From assembly GCF_009933175.1 (NCBI RefSeq), contig NZ_MAEJ01000007.1, positions 62,001 through 126,000 of the forward strand: DNA of 64,000 nucleotides. The letters run 5' to 3'. The notes below the pieces were generated by a model. It was not told the origin of the DNA and did not search any database. It was given only the letters and a program-made list of their open reading frames with translations. Positions 43,557 to 53,056 of the stretch are shown here, in pieces. The DNA is from Candidatus Enterococcus huntleyi (GTDB taxonomy: Bacteria > Bacillota > Bacilli > Lactobacillales > Enterococcaceae). A program made the position numbers and the translations under genes. Every line of letters starts with the position of its first letter. Positions within the stretch are counted from its first letter, which is position 1.

Positions 43557-45752
43557 CTATTCAGCGACTTCTTTTAGGTAGAACATTTGGCTAGCGTAGT
43601 CCCCACTGAGCGTAGGATCGATGTAAAAGCCAAGATTCATCAATTCATCGCCACCAAATAGTTGCTCATTCATCTGATAAACTTTCTCTGCATCCAGACC
43701 TCGTAATTTCAAACTCTCCAACGGACGAGAAGCCTCCACTAAGACGCGATAATAGAATACCATGGCTTCTTTTTTATCGTCAGAAACAAATATCCAAGCC
43801 GTTTCGTTGCCTTCAAAAGGACTTAGTAAACGCGTAAATGTGCCGTACTGCAATAAGGAGCGATGGGCTTTATAGAATGCCACTTGCTCTTTCATCTCCG
43901 CTTTGTCTTCTTCAGATAAGGTACTCAAATCTAATTCATAGCCAAAGACTCCTGACATCGCAACATTCCCACGCATCGCTAGACTAGTTTTGCGAGAGGT
44001 TTGATGATTCGGAATCGCCGATACATGTGAGCCCATCGTTGAGATTGGATAAACCAAACTTGTGCCATATTGAATCTTCAGACGAGCCACTGCATCCGTG
44101 TTATCACTGGTCCACGTTTGTGGCATGTAATGCAGCATTCCCGCATCGAAACGACCACCCCCGCCTGAACAGCTTTCGAATAAAATAGCTGGGTACTCGC
44201 TGGTTAACTGCTCCATAAACTCATAGAGTCCTAACATGTAGCGATGCGCCGTGCTCCCTTGCTCCTCAGCTGAACGATTTTTAGAATAAACTTCCGTCAT
44301 ATTACGGTTCATATCCCATTTTACATAATCGACAGGCACTTCATCGAAGAAAGCCTTCATCTGCTGATAAATATGCCCGCGAACGTCTGCTCTGGAAAAA
44401 TCCAAGACGTATTGACTACGACCGAGAGATTTTCCACGACCAGGAATTTGCAAGGCCCAATCAGGATGCGCACGATACAGGTCGCTATCTTCTGAAATCA
44501 TCTCAGGCTCAAACCAAATACCAAATTCTAAGCCGCGAGCATGAACTTCTTTTGACAAATTCGCTAAACCCATCTTAATCTTGCCAGCATTTTCAAACCA
44601 ATCACCCAAGGATGAATTATCCGATTCACGTTTACCAAACCAGCCATCATCCAGGACGAACAACTCAATGCCAATCTTTTGCGCTTCATCAACAATTGCC
44701 AACAGCTTATCCTCATCGAAATCAAAATAGGTCGCTTCCCAGTTATTAATCAAAACCGGCCGTTCTTTTTGCTGATGTTGCCCGCGGACAAGACGGTGAT
44801 TAAATAATTCATGGTACGAATGTGACAATTCATTAAGGCCTTGGTCAGAATAATTTAGAATCACTTCTGGCGATTGGAAACTATCCTCAGGCTCCAGCAC
44901 CCAACGAAAATCAAAGGAATTAATCCCCATCGTCACGCGTGTTTGATCATACGGATCTTTTTCAATCATCGTCTCGTGATTACCACTATAGACGAGACAA
45001 AATCCATAGACCTCGCCAGTTTCTTCCGTGGTCGTCGGACTAGCTAACGCAACAAAAGGATTCTGTTGATGGCTACTCGAACCTCGCTTACTATCTAAGA
45101 CTTTGATGCCCGTGTTCAGCGGTTCTCTAGTTACCATCCGCTCTTTGGCCCAAGTGCCATTTAGATGAATCAAATCAAAAGCCGTCGCCGGAAAATCAAT
45201 CGCTAGACTAGCTAGCTTCTCAATCACGACTTTTTCTTTCCCTTTATTGACCAAGCGAGTATTGCGCGCAATCACCGGTGAATCGTCAAAAATTGTATAA
45301 GATAATTCTAATTCTAAGCCTCTAAAACGATCTTCCAGTGTCACAAGCAACGTTTGCGCATCCGTGGTCGCATTGACATACGTTGCTGGCAATCCAGTCA
45401 AGCTAGGTTTCCCTTCAATCACTCGATACTCTTTAAAAGTAAAATTCGTAACAATTGTGCCATCACTTTGACGAATCTCATGAGCCGGTGTCCGGAAATC
45501 ACCGCCACCAAACCCAGGATATTCTTGCAACACCGTATCCAAAGAATATGAACGATCAATCGCACCCGGCAAATTAGGAGAAAACGAACGATCTAGTCGC
45601 GGATAACGAAAATTCCCGTGATAGTGCGTAATTTTCTTCCCATAATATAAATGGCTGAGCACCTGACCTTCCTCAATACTGAAAAGGTAGCTGACTTGTT
45701 GATTACTCAAATGGAAAGTCTGTGTCTGCTCATCAAATTGAATTGATATCAT
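43557..45752 (-). CDS. Alpha-galactosidase, GH36
   Basis: A 731-residue cytoplasmic enzyme that releases galactose from alpha-galactosides such as melibiose or raffinose. An N-terminal beta-sandwich precedes the TIM barrel. The nucleophile Asp is in YVKWDMNRN and the acid/base Asp in TWTSDNTDAVARL; CSGGGGRFD is a further GH36 signature. The length matches RafA/AgaN-type enzymes. It follows an aldo/keto reductase gene by 3 nt, downstream of a LacI-family regulator. No dedicated sugar transporter is present in the window. Confidence 0.95.
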   Translation of the reverse strand: MISIQFDEQTQTFHLSNQQVSYLFSIEEGQVLSHLYYGKKITHYHGNFRYPRLDRSFSPNLPGAIDRSYSLDTVLQEYPGFGGGDFRTPAHEIRQSDGTIVTNFTFKEYRVIEGKPSLTGLPATYVNATTDAQTLLVTLEDRFRGLELELSYTIFDDSPVIARNTRLVNKGKEKVVIEKLASLAIDFPATAFDLIHLNGTWAKERMVTREPLNTGIKVLDSKRGSSSHQQNPFVALASPTTTEETGEVYGFCLVYSGNHETMIEKDPYDQTRVTMGINSFDFRWVLEPEDSFQSPEVILNYSDQGLNELSHSYHELFNHRLVRGQHQQKERPVLINNWEATYFDFDEDKLLAIVDEAQKIGIELFVLDDGWFGKRESDNSSLGDWFENAGKIKMGLANLSKEVHARGLEFGIWFEPEMISEDSDLYRAHPDWALQIPGRGKSLGRSQYVLDFSRADVRGHIYQQMKAFFDEVPVDYVKWDMNRNMTEVYSKNRSAEEQGSTAHRYMLGLYEFMEQLTSEYPAILFESCSGGGGRFDAGMLHYMPQTWTSDNTDAVARLKIQYGTSLVYPISTMGSHVSAIPNHQTSRKTSLAMRGNVAMSGVFGYELDLSTLSEEDKAEMKEQVAFYKAHRSLLQYGTFTRLLSPFEGNETAWIFVSDDKKEAMVFYYRVLVEASRPLESLKLRGLDAEKVYQMNEQLFGGDELMNLGFYIDPTLSGDYASQMFYLKEVAE

Positions 45753-45755
45753 CGG

Positions 45756-46757
45756 TTACCCCTTTCTTAACGGCAATAATAAACGGTCAATCTCAGTCAA
45801 TTCATCGGCAGAAAATTCTAGTTTCTTCAAGGCAGCAACGTTGTCCTGTAATTGACTCAAACGACTAGCACCAACCAGTACGCTGGCAATTTGCTGCTGA
45901 CGTAAATTCCACGCCAAAGCCATTTCAGCGAGCGTTTGTTGTCTTTGACCAGCTACTTCATTTAGATTACGAACGACTTCAATCGTGCTTTCAACTTTTT
46001 CTTCAGATAAGAATGGACTATCTGAGCGATGCGCTCTTGAATCTTCTGGAACGCCGTTCAGATAACGATTCGTTAGCATGCCTTGTGCCAGTGGACTAAA
46101 GACAATCGCACCCAATTTTTCTTCTTCTAAGACATCCAGTAAGCCATCCTCAATCCAACGATCAAACATATTGTAGTTCGGTTGGTGAATAATAAATGGT
46201 GTCCCCAAACGTTTAAAAATCGCCGCAATTTCTTTTGTCCGTTGTGCATCATAGTTCGATACCCCAACATATAATGCCTTACCTTGTCTAACCAATAAAT
46301 CAAGCGCTTGTGCAGTTTCTTCCAATGGTGTATCGAAATCTGGACGGTGATGATAGAAAATATCCACATAATCTAAATTCATTCGTTTTAGACTTTGATC
46401 ACAGCTGGCGACAATATTTTTCTTAGAGCCCCATTCGCCATAAGGTCCAGGCCACATATAGTAACCAGCCTTCGAAGAAATAACTAGTTCATCACGATAG
46501 CCTTTCAGGTCTTCATGTAAAATCCGACCAAAATTAATTTCTGCAGAACCAGCTGGTGGTCCATAATTATTGGCTAAGTCGAAATGAGTAATCCCCATAT
46601 CAAAAGCCCCATGAATAATTTCGCGTTGATTTTGAATCGTATCGACGTCTCCAAAGTTATGCCATAAACCCAAGGAAATGGCTGGTAATTTTAGTCCCGA
46701 ATTGCCCACACGATTGTAGGTCATCTCTTCATAACGTTTTTCATTTGCTAAATACAA
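45756..46757 (-). CDS. Aldo/keto reductase, YghZ/L-glyceraldehyde-3-phosphate reductase type
   Basis: A 333-residue oxidoreductase. GITHFDLANNYGPPAGSAEINFGRIL carries the Asp/Tyr of the tetrad, Lys is in ISSKAGYYMWPGPYGEWGSKKN, and His in YHHRPD. The WPGPYGEWGSKK segment is typical of the YghZ (AKR14) group, which reduces methylglyoxal and L-glyceraldehyde 3-phosphate. TTG start with AAAGGAGAG. Its place before the alpha-galactosidase suggests a role in galactoside use or detoxification of sugar-derived aldehydes. Confidence 0.9.
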   Translation of the reverse strand: MYLANEKRYEEMTYNRVGNSGLKLPAISLGLWHNFGDVDTIQNQREIIHGAFDMGITHFDLANNYGPPAGSAEINFGRILHEDLKGYRDELVISSKAGYYMWPGPYGEWGSKKNIVASCDQSLKRMNLDYVDIFYHHRPDFDTPLEETAQALDLLVRQGKALYVGVSNYDAQRTKEIAAIFKRLGTPFIIHQPNYNMFDRWIEDGLLDVLEEEKLGAIVFSPLAQGMLTNRYLNGVPEDSRAHRSDSPFLSEEKVESTIEVVRNLNEVAGQRQQTLAEMALAWNLRQQQIASVLVGASRLSQLQDNVAALKKLEFSADELTEIDRLLLPLRKG

Positions 46758-46814
46758 GATTTATCTCTCCTTTTTGGTTCATTCTGCCTCTATTATCTAG
46801 TTATCAAGTCAAAA

Positions 46815-46828
46815 TGAAACCGTTTTTT
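46815..46828. promoter_or_regulatory. Candidate CcpA cre site before the galactosidase operon
   Basis: The minus-strand sequence AAAAAACGGTTTCA agrees with the cre consensus TGWAANCGNTNWCA at all but the first two fixed positions. It lies about 60 nt upstream of the reductase start, where catabolite control of an alpha-galactoside operon is expected. Confidence 0.45.
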
Positions 46829-46842
46829 TTAATTTGTTTACT

Positions 46843-46852
46843 CACTATAGTG
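46843..46852. promoter_or_regulatory. Palindrome CACTATAGTG, possible LacI-type operator
   Basis: A perfect 10-bp palindrome flanked by GTTTAC on both sides, just after the regulator gene's end and about 90 nt before the reductase start. It could be the regulator's binding site; it lacks the central CG usual for LacI-family operators. Confidence 0.35.
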
Positions 46853-46862
46853 TTTACCTAAT

Positions 46863-47894
46863 TCATTTGTCAAGCGCCTTTTCACTCTCTCTTAAAATAA
46901 TTCTTGAAGGCACCACCACATGTATCGGCACATCGCGTTCATCTCTAATCCGTTCTTTCGCTAAACGGACAGCCATCTTGCCTAATTGTTCGGTCTCTAT
47001 ATCGGCTGTTGTTAAGGGTGGCGTCAGAAATTCAGTGACTTCGATATTATCAAAGCTAGCGATCGAAAAATCTTCTGGAATCTTTTTTCCAGCCTTTTGA
47101 ATTGCACGGTACACGCCAATCGCCAAAGGATCACTAGCCACTACAATCGCAGTCGGGACTTTATTATCAGTGAATTTCGTAAGCATTTCTTCAGTCATTT
47201 CAAGCCCATCCTGTGAGCCCCAGCCACCTAAAAAGACATTTTCTTCTTTATAAGCCCCTTTGATTGTCAGCCATTTTTTATAGGTCTGATAACGGACATC
47301 TTCACTAAGTAAAACATCCTTGCCTGAACTAGTTTTGACTGTCCGAACCCCACCAATAAAGGCAATGTTTCTGTGTCCCAACTGCCATAAACGCTCTAAG
47401 TGTTTCTTTGTAATCATTTCAAAATCCGTGTAGACCGCATCAAAGGACTCGTTCGCTGTCGTATCATCTACCAAGACTATTCGCGGATTTTTTTCGTAAA
47501 TTTCTTGGATGAATGATTCCTCAAGATTGCCTAAAATAATCACCGCACCTAACGCTTCAATCCCTTTTAATGAATGATTCTCAGAGACACGATAAATTCT
47601 GTTTGCGGCAATATGGCACTTCTTGGCTTCTGCTTCTATCCCCAAACGAATTGCTCGAAAATAAGGATCCTCAATCTCCCCACGTTCAGAAGCCGCAGTA
47701 ATCAAACCTAGCGAATGATTCATCTTTTTAGCCGTTCCTCGCTCTGGTTTCTTATAATTTAATTTCTTGACCGCCTCGTGAATTCTCGCTCGCGTTTCAG
47801 CTGTTGCCGACAGTGTCGGATCATTGTTCAGCACTCTAGACACCGTTGCCGGGGACACACCCGCCTTTCGAGCAACCTCTCTAATCCCAACCAT
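46863..47894 (-). CDS. LacI/GalR-family repressor of the galactosidase operon
   Basis: A 343-residue regulator. The N-terminal helix-turn-helix and hinge (GIREVARKAGVSPATVSRVLNNDPTLSATAETRARIHEAVKKLNY) are followed by a periplasmic-binding-protein-like effector domain with AVIILGNLEESFI, RLWQLGHRNIAFIGG, TAIVVASDPLAIGVYRAIQ and SIASFDNIEVTEFLTPPLTT. It should sense a sugar linked to alpha-galactoside metabolism. ATG with AAAGGAGGA. It lies upstream of and co-directional with the reductase and galactosidase genes. ACTAAACA repeats in its leader may be self-regulatory. Confidence 0.9.
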   Translation of the reverse strand: MVGIREVARKAGVSPATVSRVLNNDPTLSATAETRARIHEAVKKLNYKKPERGTAKKMNHSLGLITAASERGEIEDPYFRAIRLGIEAEAKKCHIAANRIYRVSENHSLKGIEALGAVIILGNLEESFIQEIYEKNPRIVLVDDTTANESFDAVYTDFEMITKKHLERLWQLGHRNIAFIGGVRTVKTSSGKDVLLSEDVRYQTYKKWLTIKGAYKEENVFLGGWGSQDGLEMTEEMLTKFTDNKVPTAIVVASDPLAIGVYRAIQKAGKKIPEDFSIASFDNIEVTEFLTPPLTTADIETEQLGKMAVRLAKERIRDERDVPIHVVVPSRIILRESEKALDK

Positions 47895-47910
47895 AGTTTT
47901 CCTCCTTTTT

Positions 47911-47940
47911 ACTAAACAGTATCAACTTGTATACTAAACA
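47911..47940. promoter_or_regulatory. ACTAAACA direct repeats in the lacI-type gene leader
   Basis: ACTAAACA occurs at 47911-47918 and 47933-47940, 22 nt apart (two turns), 17 nt upstream of the start. A possible auto-regulatory site or part of the promoter; this is low-certainty. Confidence 0.3.
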
Positions 47941-48167
47941 CAATATAACAACGCTTCCAACTTTGCAAATCTAAGTTGCTCTTCACTCATTTCTTTGATG
48001 TCCCCTTCGACATTCCTTATCACTCGTTCTTACCCATTCGTCTATAAATCTTTTATCTATTCCTTTATTCATTCCCTTATACATTCTATTAGCACTCACC
48101 AGAGCACCTTCCATATTATGCAAAATGACAGACTAGATAGGCTCACAAAATTTCTAAATGAAAATAC

Positions 48168-48195
48168 TTGAACTTTAAAAAAAATTGCGTATAAT
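48168..48195 (+). promoter_or_regulatory. Promoter of the guanidine riboswitch operon
   Basis: TTGAAC (48168-48173) and TATAAT (48190-48195) with a 16-nt spacer. The predicted start, about 48202, leaves about 20 nt before the riboswitch core. The stretch 47941-48167 holds nothing else recognised. Confidence 0.75.
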
Positions 48196-48220
48196 TCTAA
48201 GAAATGACGCAAAAAGTTTT

Positions 48221-48310
48221 CTAGGGTTCCGTGGCGAAAGCGCCAGTCTGGTCCAAGAGAAAACGCACATGAACTTGTGTAACACGGAGGGATAAAAGCC
48301 CGGGAGATAT
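48221..48310 (+). promoter_or_regulatory. Guanidine-I riboswitch (ykkC type)
   Basis: The conserved blocks of the ykkC/guanidine-I class occur in order: CTAGGGTTCCG, CTGGTCCAAGAG, AAAAC, a variable hairpin (CGCACA...TGTGT), ACACGGAGGGATAAAAGCC and CGGGAGAT. Guanidinium binding to this class turns on downstream genes. The 3' part overlaps a terminator stem, so control is probably by transcription termination: ligand binding should prevent the terminator. It is followed by two SMR exporter genes, the classic ykkCD context. Confidence 0.95.
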
Positions 48311-48340
48311 TGTAACCACAATATTTCTCAGGCTTTTTTT
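48297..48340 (+). terminator. Riboswitch-controlled intrinsic terminator
   Basis: GCCCGGGAGATATTGT pairs with ACAATATTTCTCAGGC across a 4-nt loop, followed by a T-run. Its left arm includes the last conserved block of the riboswitch (GCCCGGGAGA), giving mutually exclusive structures. Confidence 0.9.
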
Positions 48341-48365
48341 GCGTTTAAAAAGGAGGAAATTACTT

Positions 48366-48698
48366 ATGAACAAAACGTGGGTTTCAGTGATTATCGCGGC
48401 TTTATTTGAAATTAGTTGGGTCATCGGCATCAAGCACGCGACAACTTGGTATGAATGGGCTGGAACACTGATCGCCATAATCGTCAGCTTCTCACTCATG
48501 ATTATGGCTGGAAAAACTCTGCCTGTCGGAACCGTCTATGCAGTATTCGTTGGCTTAGGCACATTAGGCACGGTCTTCAGCGGCATTCTGCTCTTTGGCG
48601 AACCCTTTAGTTGGGGAAAACTCTGTCTAACTGCAACACTGCTTATCGGTGTAATCGGCTTAAAAGTAGTAACACCTGAAGAAACGGAGGGCCATTAA
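48366..48698 (+). CDS. SMR-family guanidinium exporter subunit (YkkC/Gdx-like)
   Basis: A 110-residue protein with four helices. The membrane-embedded Glu lies in [14 protein letters not shown], and the subfamily motif is [25 protein letters not shown] proteins work as antiparallel dimers exchanging protons for a cation; those under guanidine riboswitches export guanidinium. The ATG at 48366 follows AAAGGAGGA; the frame opens nine codons earlier, inside the terminator region. The paired downstream subunit suggests a heterodimer. Confidence 0.93.
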   Translation: MNKTWVSVIIAALFEISWVIGIKHATTWYEWAGTLIAIIVSFSLMIMAGKTLPVGTVYAVFVGLGTLGTVFSGILLFGEPFSWGKLCLTATLLIGVIGLKVVTPEETEGH

Positions 48699-48699
48699 T

Positions 48700-49014
48700 A
48701 TGAACTGGATTGCTTTAATTTTTGCTGGATTATTTGAAATGTCCGGCGTTTTAATGATTAATAAGTGGCACAAAGAAAAAACCATTACCGCACTAACGCT
48801 ACTAGTCGTTGGCTTTGGGATAAGTTTCCTGCTACTTTCTTACGCGCTGAAGACTTTACCTATGGGCACGGCCTACGCCATTTGGACTGGAATCGGTACA
48901 GCCGGCGGTACCCTCTTAGGAATGATTTTCTATGGGGAATCAAGAAATCGGAAACGCCTCGTCTTCATCGGACTTATTTTAGGCTCAGCTGTTGGTCTCA
49001 AATTGATTTCTTAA
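48700..49014 (+). CDS. SMR-family guanidinium exporter subunit (YkkD-like)
   Basis: A 104-residue four-helix protein. Conserved Glu in AGLFEMSGVLMINKWHKEK and the motif LKTLPMGTAYAIWTGIGTAGGTLLGMIFYGES. It starts 1 nt after the first subunit ends, with GGAGG upstream. The two divergent subunits probably form an obligate heterodimer as in B. subtilis YkkCD. Confidence 0.93.
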   Translation: MNWIALIFAGLFEMSGVLMINKWHKEKTITALTLLVVGFGISFLLLSYALKTLPMGTAYAIWTGIGTAGGTLLGMIFYGESRNRKRLVFIGLILGSAVGLKLIS

Positions 49015-49286
49015 GGACTCACGAAAAAATCAATGAATCCCATTGACTGCTGACGAATTTTACTATATCTCCTAGTCTTTACTGATGAATTATTATAAAG
49101 AGTAGCTTATAAAGCTTGAGTTTATTTCAAAAAAATTATATTTTTTTCGCAACGCTATGTTGTCGAATACGAATAAAGAGTTGGTGGATACGTATAGAAT
49201 CCGCCAACTCTCTCTGTTAGTTACTCGCAACTATCATCTCTAGCTTTCGCTCTTTTCCAAGTTCTCGGAGAGCTAGAACATAAGCT

Positions 49287-50021
49287 TTATCCTGTCGTTT
49301 GCCAATAGAGCAATGTGAAGGTTATTGTCGTTTGACTGATTACTCGAGTTTCTCGTGAAAACAATTCTGCCAGCAATACCTGAAAGTCTTGATTCTCTGC
49401 ATATTCTTCATAATATTCTTCAATGAATGCACGAGTGAATTTTTCTTCAGACTGATAGGTAAAAGATTTTGTCTGACTTTTTATGCCAATTGCCTGCAAC
49501 CACGTTTGATAAGTTGAGAGTAACGTCAGATCTTCTTCAGGTGAAATTTTCAGTGTCCGTTCAATTCTAGAAAATAAAGAATCTTGATTTTCTGTCATGC
49601 GAAAAATGAAGACTGCCCTTTCAGAAATCCGATCCATTTCAAGCAAATCTTCTAGTGTTTGAATTCCCGGGTTCATCGCCGAAAAGCTATACTCATAAGC
49701 ATTATCCGCAGTCAACTCAAAGAAACTAGTCATCTCTTCATGAATAAATAAACAGTTTTCTCGCTTGCCCTCTGCCATTTGCTTGGCTTTTTTCAGCATT
49801 TCCCCAGAAATATCAACTACTGTATAGCTATCGACTTGCTTCGAAAAATCTAATAAATAGCGCCCCGCTCCACCTGCGAGATCTAGGAATGAATGCGCCG
49901 GAAAAACACCTAGCTCTTTCAGATAATCCGTTACGTCTGTTGAAAGAGGTAAGATTGATTCCCTCTGAATTTCCGCGTACTCATCTGCAAAATCGTCCCA
50001 AAAAGCTTCTATCTCCTCCAT
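49287..50021 (-). CDS. SAM-dependent methyltransferase, class I
   Basis: A 244-residue protein with a Rossmann methyltransferase core. Motif I is SFLDLAGGAGRYLLDFSK, motif II includes YTVVDISGEMLKKAKQMAEG, and SAMNPGIQTLEDL lies at the motif IV position. The N-terminus (FWDDFADEYAEIQRESI) is common in ubiquinone/tetrahydropyrimidine-type methyltransferases. The substrate is unknown. ATG with GAGGGGAT. Single gene; hairpin-forming sequence (about 49178-49213) lies downstream. Confidence 0.85.
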   Translation of the reverse strand: MEEIEAFWDDFADEYAEIQRESILPLSTDVTDYLKELGVFPAHSFLDLAGGAGRYLLDFSKQVDSYTVVDISGEMLKKAKQMAEGKRENCLFIHEEMTSFFELTADNAYEYSFSAMNPGIQTLEDLLEMDRISERAVFIFRMTENQDSLFSRIERTLKISPEEDLTLLSTYQTWLQAIGIKSQTKSFTYQSEEKFTRAFIEEYYEEYAENQDFQVLLAELFSRETRVISQTTITFTLLYWQTTG

Positions 50022-50316
50022 ACTTATCCCCTCTCAGCTACCGTCTTCCTTATTCAATCACTTCTCATTAGCTTTTCCCATTTCTCTTAGTCTACACTAA
50101 TTGCCCCTGATAAATCAAAAAAGACAAAGGAAACTGGCTGTGTAGCAGAATTCATAAACAATGAATTGGGTTGCTACAAGATAGTTTAGGCAGCTGTTTG
50201 TAACGCCACTTTTCCTATCAGACACAGTTAACTTTATCTATTTGACTACTATTTATTCTTATTAGCTAAGTTTGAAAACTCTATTAGTACAGTACTCAGA
50301 TGTCCGACAATCGCAC
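50022..50316. other. Interval between dltD and the methyltransferase gene
   Basis: About 295 nt, no gene. An inverted repeat TGTAGCA-gAATTCAT / ATGAATTgggt-TGCTACA (50141-50178) could form a hairpin beyond the dlt operon, but no T-run follows closely, so it is not called a terminator. Confidence 0.4.
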
Positions 50317-51597
50317 TCAGTTTAACTCATTGCTGAGGTCATCTGGCGAAGCTTTTTGCCACTCTTTTGATAAAAACTTAGTATCCAAATGATACTCAAG
50401 TTTGTTTTTTGTCTCAGATTCCATGAAGGCTTTAATCGCTTCATCCGCTGCTAACCACCCACGCCACCCAAGGTGAATCGTATCTTCCATAAAATAATCA
50501 ACGTTGCCATTGGCAGTAAAATCAGCCACATTGGTAAATCCTTGACTGGTAAGCTGATAGCGAATCTTTTGATCAAATCCTGTAAGCACCTCATCTGGCA
50601 AACCAGTATGATCCATCCATTTTTGATTAATCGGTGGAATAACGAATAAAACATCGACATTATTTTTAGCAAACGCCTCTAAAACCAATTGAAAATCACT
50701 AAATTCTGGCCCAAATCGATAGTCCAAATTCTTTTGAGAACCTTTCATTTTAGCTAACCGATCCTGTAAATTATTAGCATAAAAAGTATTCTTAATCCCT
50801 AGTGAATTATTGGACGTTTCCTTTCGGCCTTCTTTATTAGCTAGCGAAACTAGCTGACTGAAGTCATACTTATGGGGTAACTTTTCTGTTGCACGATCAA
50901 TTTTTTTCTTCAAATTACTGTCAAGACCGATTCCTCCAAAAAGCTCATCTTCACGAGTAAAGACAGCTAGTTGACGTGTCAATTTGCTTTTTTGAGCTTC
51001 TGTCAGCAGTTTTCCTACTTGAATTTGCGTCAGCACCTCTACCATTAATGGATTATGAGTGACTTTCGAAAATTCCAGCAAACGACTAGCATAGTATTCG
51101 TCCGCTGCTGAAATTTCAGTACAAGACAATAGCCAACTATAGACCTGTTGCTCTGAATAATAATTATCAAAGTAAGGCTCTTTAACTCCTTTTGGAACAA
51201 ACCATTGTGGGGAAATAATGAAGACTGCTTTCTTTCCGGCAATTTCCTCAGCCATCGATTGAATAATCGAAAATTGTGTCATAGATTGCGTTCCCGCTGC
51301 TCCTAATAAAAAAGGCGTGTAGTTTCGATTATATTTTTGAGCTAAGACAGATGGATGCATCGAACTAATTCGATTAAGCTCAGAAGAGCCAAAAAATGGC
51401 ACATACCGCCCAGTCTCAACAGCTTCATTTTTAATTGCATTGCCCCGTAGCAAACTGTTACTCATTGCTGTAGAGGCTTGTGCTAATATTTTCGGATCGC
51501 TGGCATTTATCTTCCAAGGGCCAAAAAATAATACCCCTAAAAGGACCGCAGCACACACCAACGGACCAAAAATAGAAACGAGTCGCTTCTTCATCAT
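50317..51597 (-). CDS. dltD: D-alanyl-lipoteichoic acid biosynthesis protein DltD
   Basis: A 426-residue SGNH/GDSL-like protein with an N-terminal membrane anchor (about 5-28) and an extracytoplasmic catalytic domain. FFGSSELNRI carries the nucleophile Ser of block I, and the late DTIHLGWRGWLAAD holds the Asp/His pair. DltD works in the final transfer of D-alanine to teichoic acids outside the membrane. Its ATG overlaps the dltC stop (TAATG). Last gene of the operon. Confidence 0.96.
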   Translation of the reverse strand: MMKKRLVSIFGPLVCAAVLLGVLFFGPWKINASDPKILAQASTAMSNSLLRGNAIKNEAVETGRYVPFFGSSELNRISSMHPSVLAQKYNRNYTPFLLGAAGTQSMTQFSIIQSMAEEIAGKKAVFIISPQWFVPKGVKEPYFDNYYSEQQVYSWLLSCTEISAADEYYASRLLEFSKVTHNPLMVEVLTQIQVGKLLTEAQKSKLTRQLAVFTREDELFGGIGLDSNLKKKIDRATEKLPHKYDFSQLVSLANKEGRKETSNNSLGIKNTFYANNLQDRLAKMKGSQKNLDYRFGPEFSDFQLVLEAFAKNNVDVLFVIPPINQKWMDHTGLPDEVLTGFDQKIRYQLTSQGFTNVADFTANGNVDYFMEDTIHLGWRGWLAADEAIKAFMESETKNKLEYHLDTKFLSKEWQKASPDDLSNELN

Positions 51598-51836
51598 TAG
51601 GCCTGCAAAGCTTCGACTTGGCTAATGATTTTAGCTGGCGTATTCCACTCATCACGGTCAAATTCTGAGACAGGAACTTGCACACCTAATTGGCCTTCTA
51701 ATTCTACTAATAGCTGGACAGTCGCAAGAGAATCCATTAATCCCTCTTCAAATAAATCGACTGTCAAATTTTCTTTTACTTCATCTGTTCCAATAATCAT
51801 TTCTAAAATATCTAATACCGTTTCTTGTGTATTCAT
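51597..51836 (-). CDS. dltC: D-alanine carrier protein DltC
   Basis: A 79-residue acyl-carrier-type protein; the phosphopantetheine Ser is in [15 protein letters not shown]. DltA loads it with D-alanine and DltB takes over at the membrane. The length is normal. ATG with GGAGAGA. It overlaps dltD by 1 nt and lies 17 nt after dltB. Confidence 0.97.
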   Translation of the reverse strand: MNTQETVLDILEMIIGTDEVKENLTVDLFEEGLMDSLATVQLLVELEGQLGVQVPVSEFDRDEWNTPAKIISQVEALQA

Positions 51837-51853
51837 AAATAAATCTCTCCTTT

Positions 51854-53056
51854 TTATTTGAAAAATAGTTGGTCTAGTACTCCTGAAAATATCAAGAAAC
51901 TCAGACAGACTGCATGAAATGTTAACACTGTTGAAAATGCTTTAGTCAAACGATTGGACGGCAAATGCTTCCCACGTTTCTTCTTAAACCGAATCCAGGC
52001 ATCATTGCTACAAATTAATAGCGCATGATACAAACCATAGACGACATAGTACCAAGTTAAGCCATGCCAGATACCCATGATTAAGAATAAGGCAAAATAT
52101 CCGACATTTGATGCCACAATCCGACTCTTAAAAACTTTCTTTTTGATTAAGGTAAACATTAGTCGCATATAAATGTAATCTCTAAACCAGAAGGAAAGGC
52201 TCATATGCCAACGATTCCAAAAATCTTTGATGCTGGCTGCCAAAAATGGTTTATTGAAATTGACTGGCGTATCATAGCCCATTAGATTGCTGACTCCGAC
52301 CGCAAACAAACTGTAGCCAGCAAAATCGAAGAACAGATAGAGGCTATACACGTACATGTAAGCAAAGAATCGCCAAGAAAATAGCCCATGATTCAGTAAC
52401 TCCTTCGTCACAGCCGGTAACATCACTTGTCCCAGATAGTAACCCAGAATAAATTTATACAAGAAGCCCATAAAGATATTCCAGACGCCTCTCTCAAGAA
52501 ATTGAAGATACTTTTCCTTCGTCGGTGCGTGTAATAATTCCTTCTCAAACCGTCGATAGCGATCGATTGGACCGGAGGAAATCGTCGGAAAGAATAAAAG
52601 AAACTGAATATAACGTGCAGGATGGTACTCTTTAATCAAGCCATCTCTCATTTCCATAATCATTTGAACAGATTTAAAGGTTAAATAGGATATCCCTAAA
52701 AAATTAAAGAGCGAGGCTTGGCCAGAAAACAAGGGCGTTACTTTGACCAAAAACAGTGGCAGAATAGCCGCTGCGACGGCACTATAGAACACCCAAGAAT
52801 TATTTTTCTGCGTGCGATAACGATGGTACGCGTAGACCAGTACTGTCTGGAAAATGACATAACCAATCAGCGCCACTCCTTGTTGCCAATAGCCCCCACT
52901 AAAACTGATATATATAAAGACAACTGTCAACAATATTTGGTACCAACCCCAGCGTTTTCCAGCCAATAATAAACCAAGTATTAACGGTAATATAGCCAGT
53001 GCCAACCAAATAAAATACAGCGGATTCGCATAAGGAATCAGGTGCTCGAAATTCAT
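51854..53056 (-). CDS. dltB: D-alanyl transfer MBOAT protein DltB
   Basis: A 400-residue polytopic membrane O-acyltransferase with about 11 helices. The MBOAT core is visible in [19 protein letters not shown] and in [25 protein letters not shown], where the WHG histidine is catalytic. It moves D-alanine from DltC across the membrane. The ATG at 53056 overlaps the dltA stop (TGATG) with GAGGTG upstream; a TTG one codon earlier is also in frame. Confidence 0.97.
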   Translation of the reverse strand: MNFEHLIPYANPLYFIWLALAILPLILGLLLAGKRWGWYQILLTVVFIYISFSGGYWQQGVALIGYVIFQTVLVYAYHRYRTQKNNSWVFYSAVAAAILPLFLVKVTPLFSGQASLFNFLGISYLTFKSVQMIMEMRDGLIKEYHPARYIQFLLFFPTISSGPIDRYRRFEKELLHAPTKEKYLQFLERGVWNIFMGFLYKFILGYYLGQVMLPAVTKELLNHGLFSWRFFAYMYVYSLYLFFDFAGYSLFAVGVSNLMGYDTPVNFNKPFLAASIKDFWNRWHMSLSFWFRDYIYMRLMFTLIKKKVFKSRIVASNVGYFALFLIMGIWHGLTWYYVVYGLYHALLICSNDAWIRFKKKRGKHLPSNRLTKAFSTVLTFHAVCLSFLIFSGVLDQLFFK

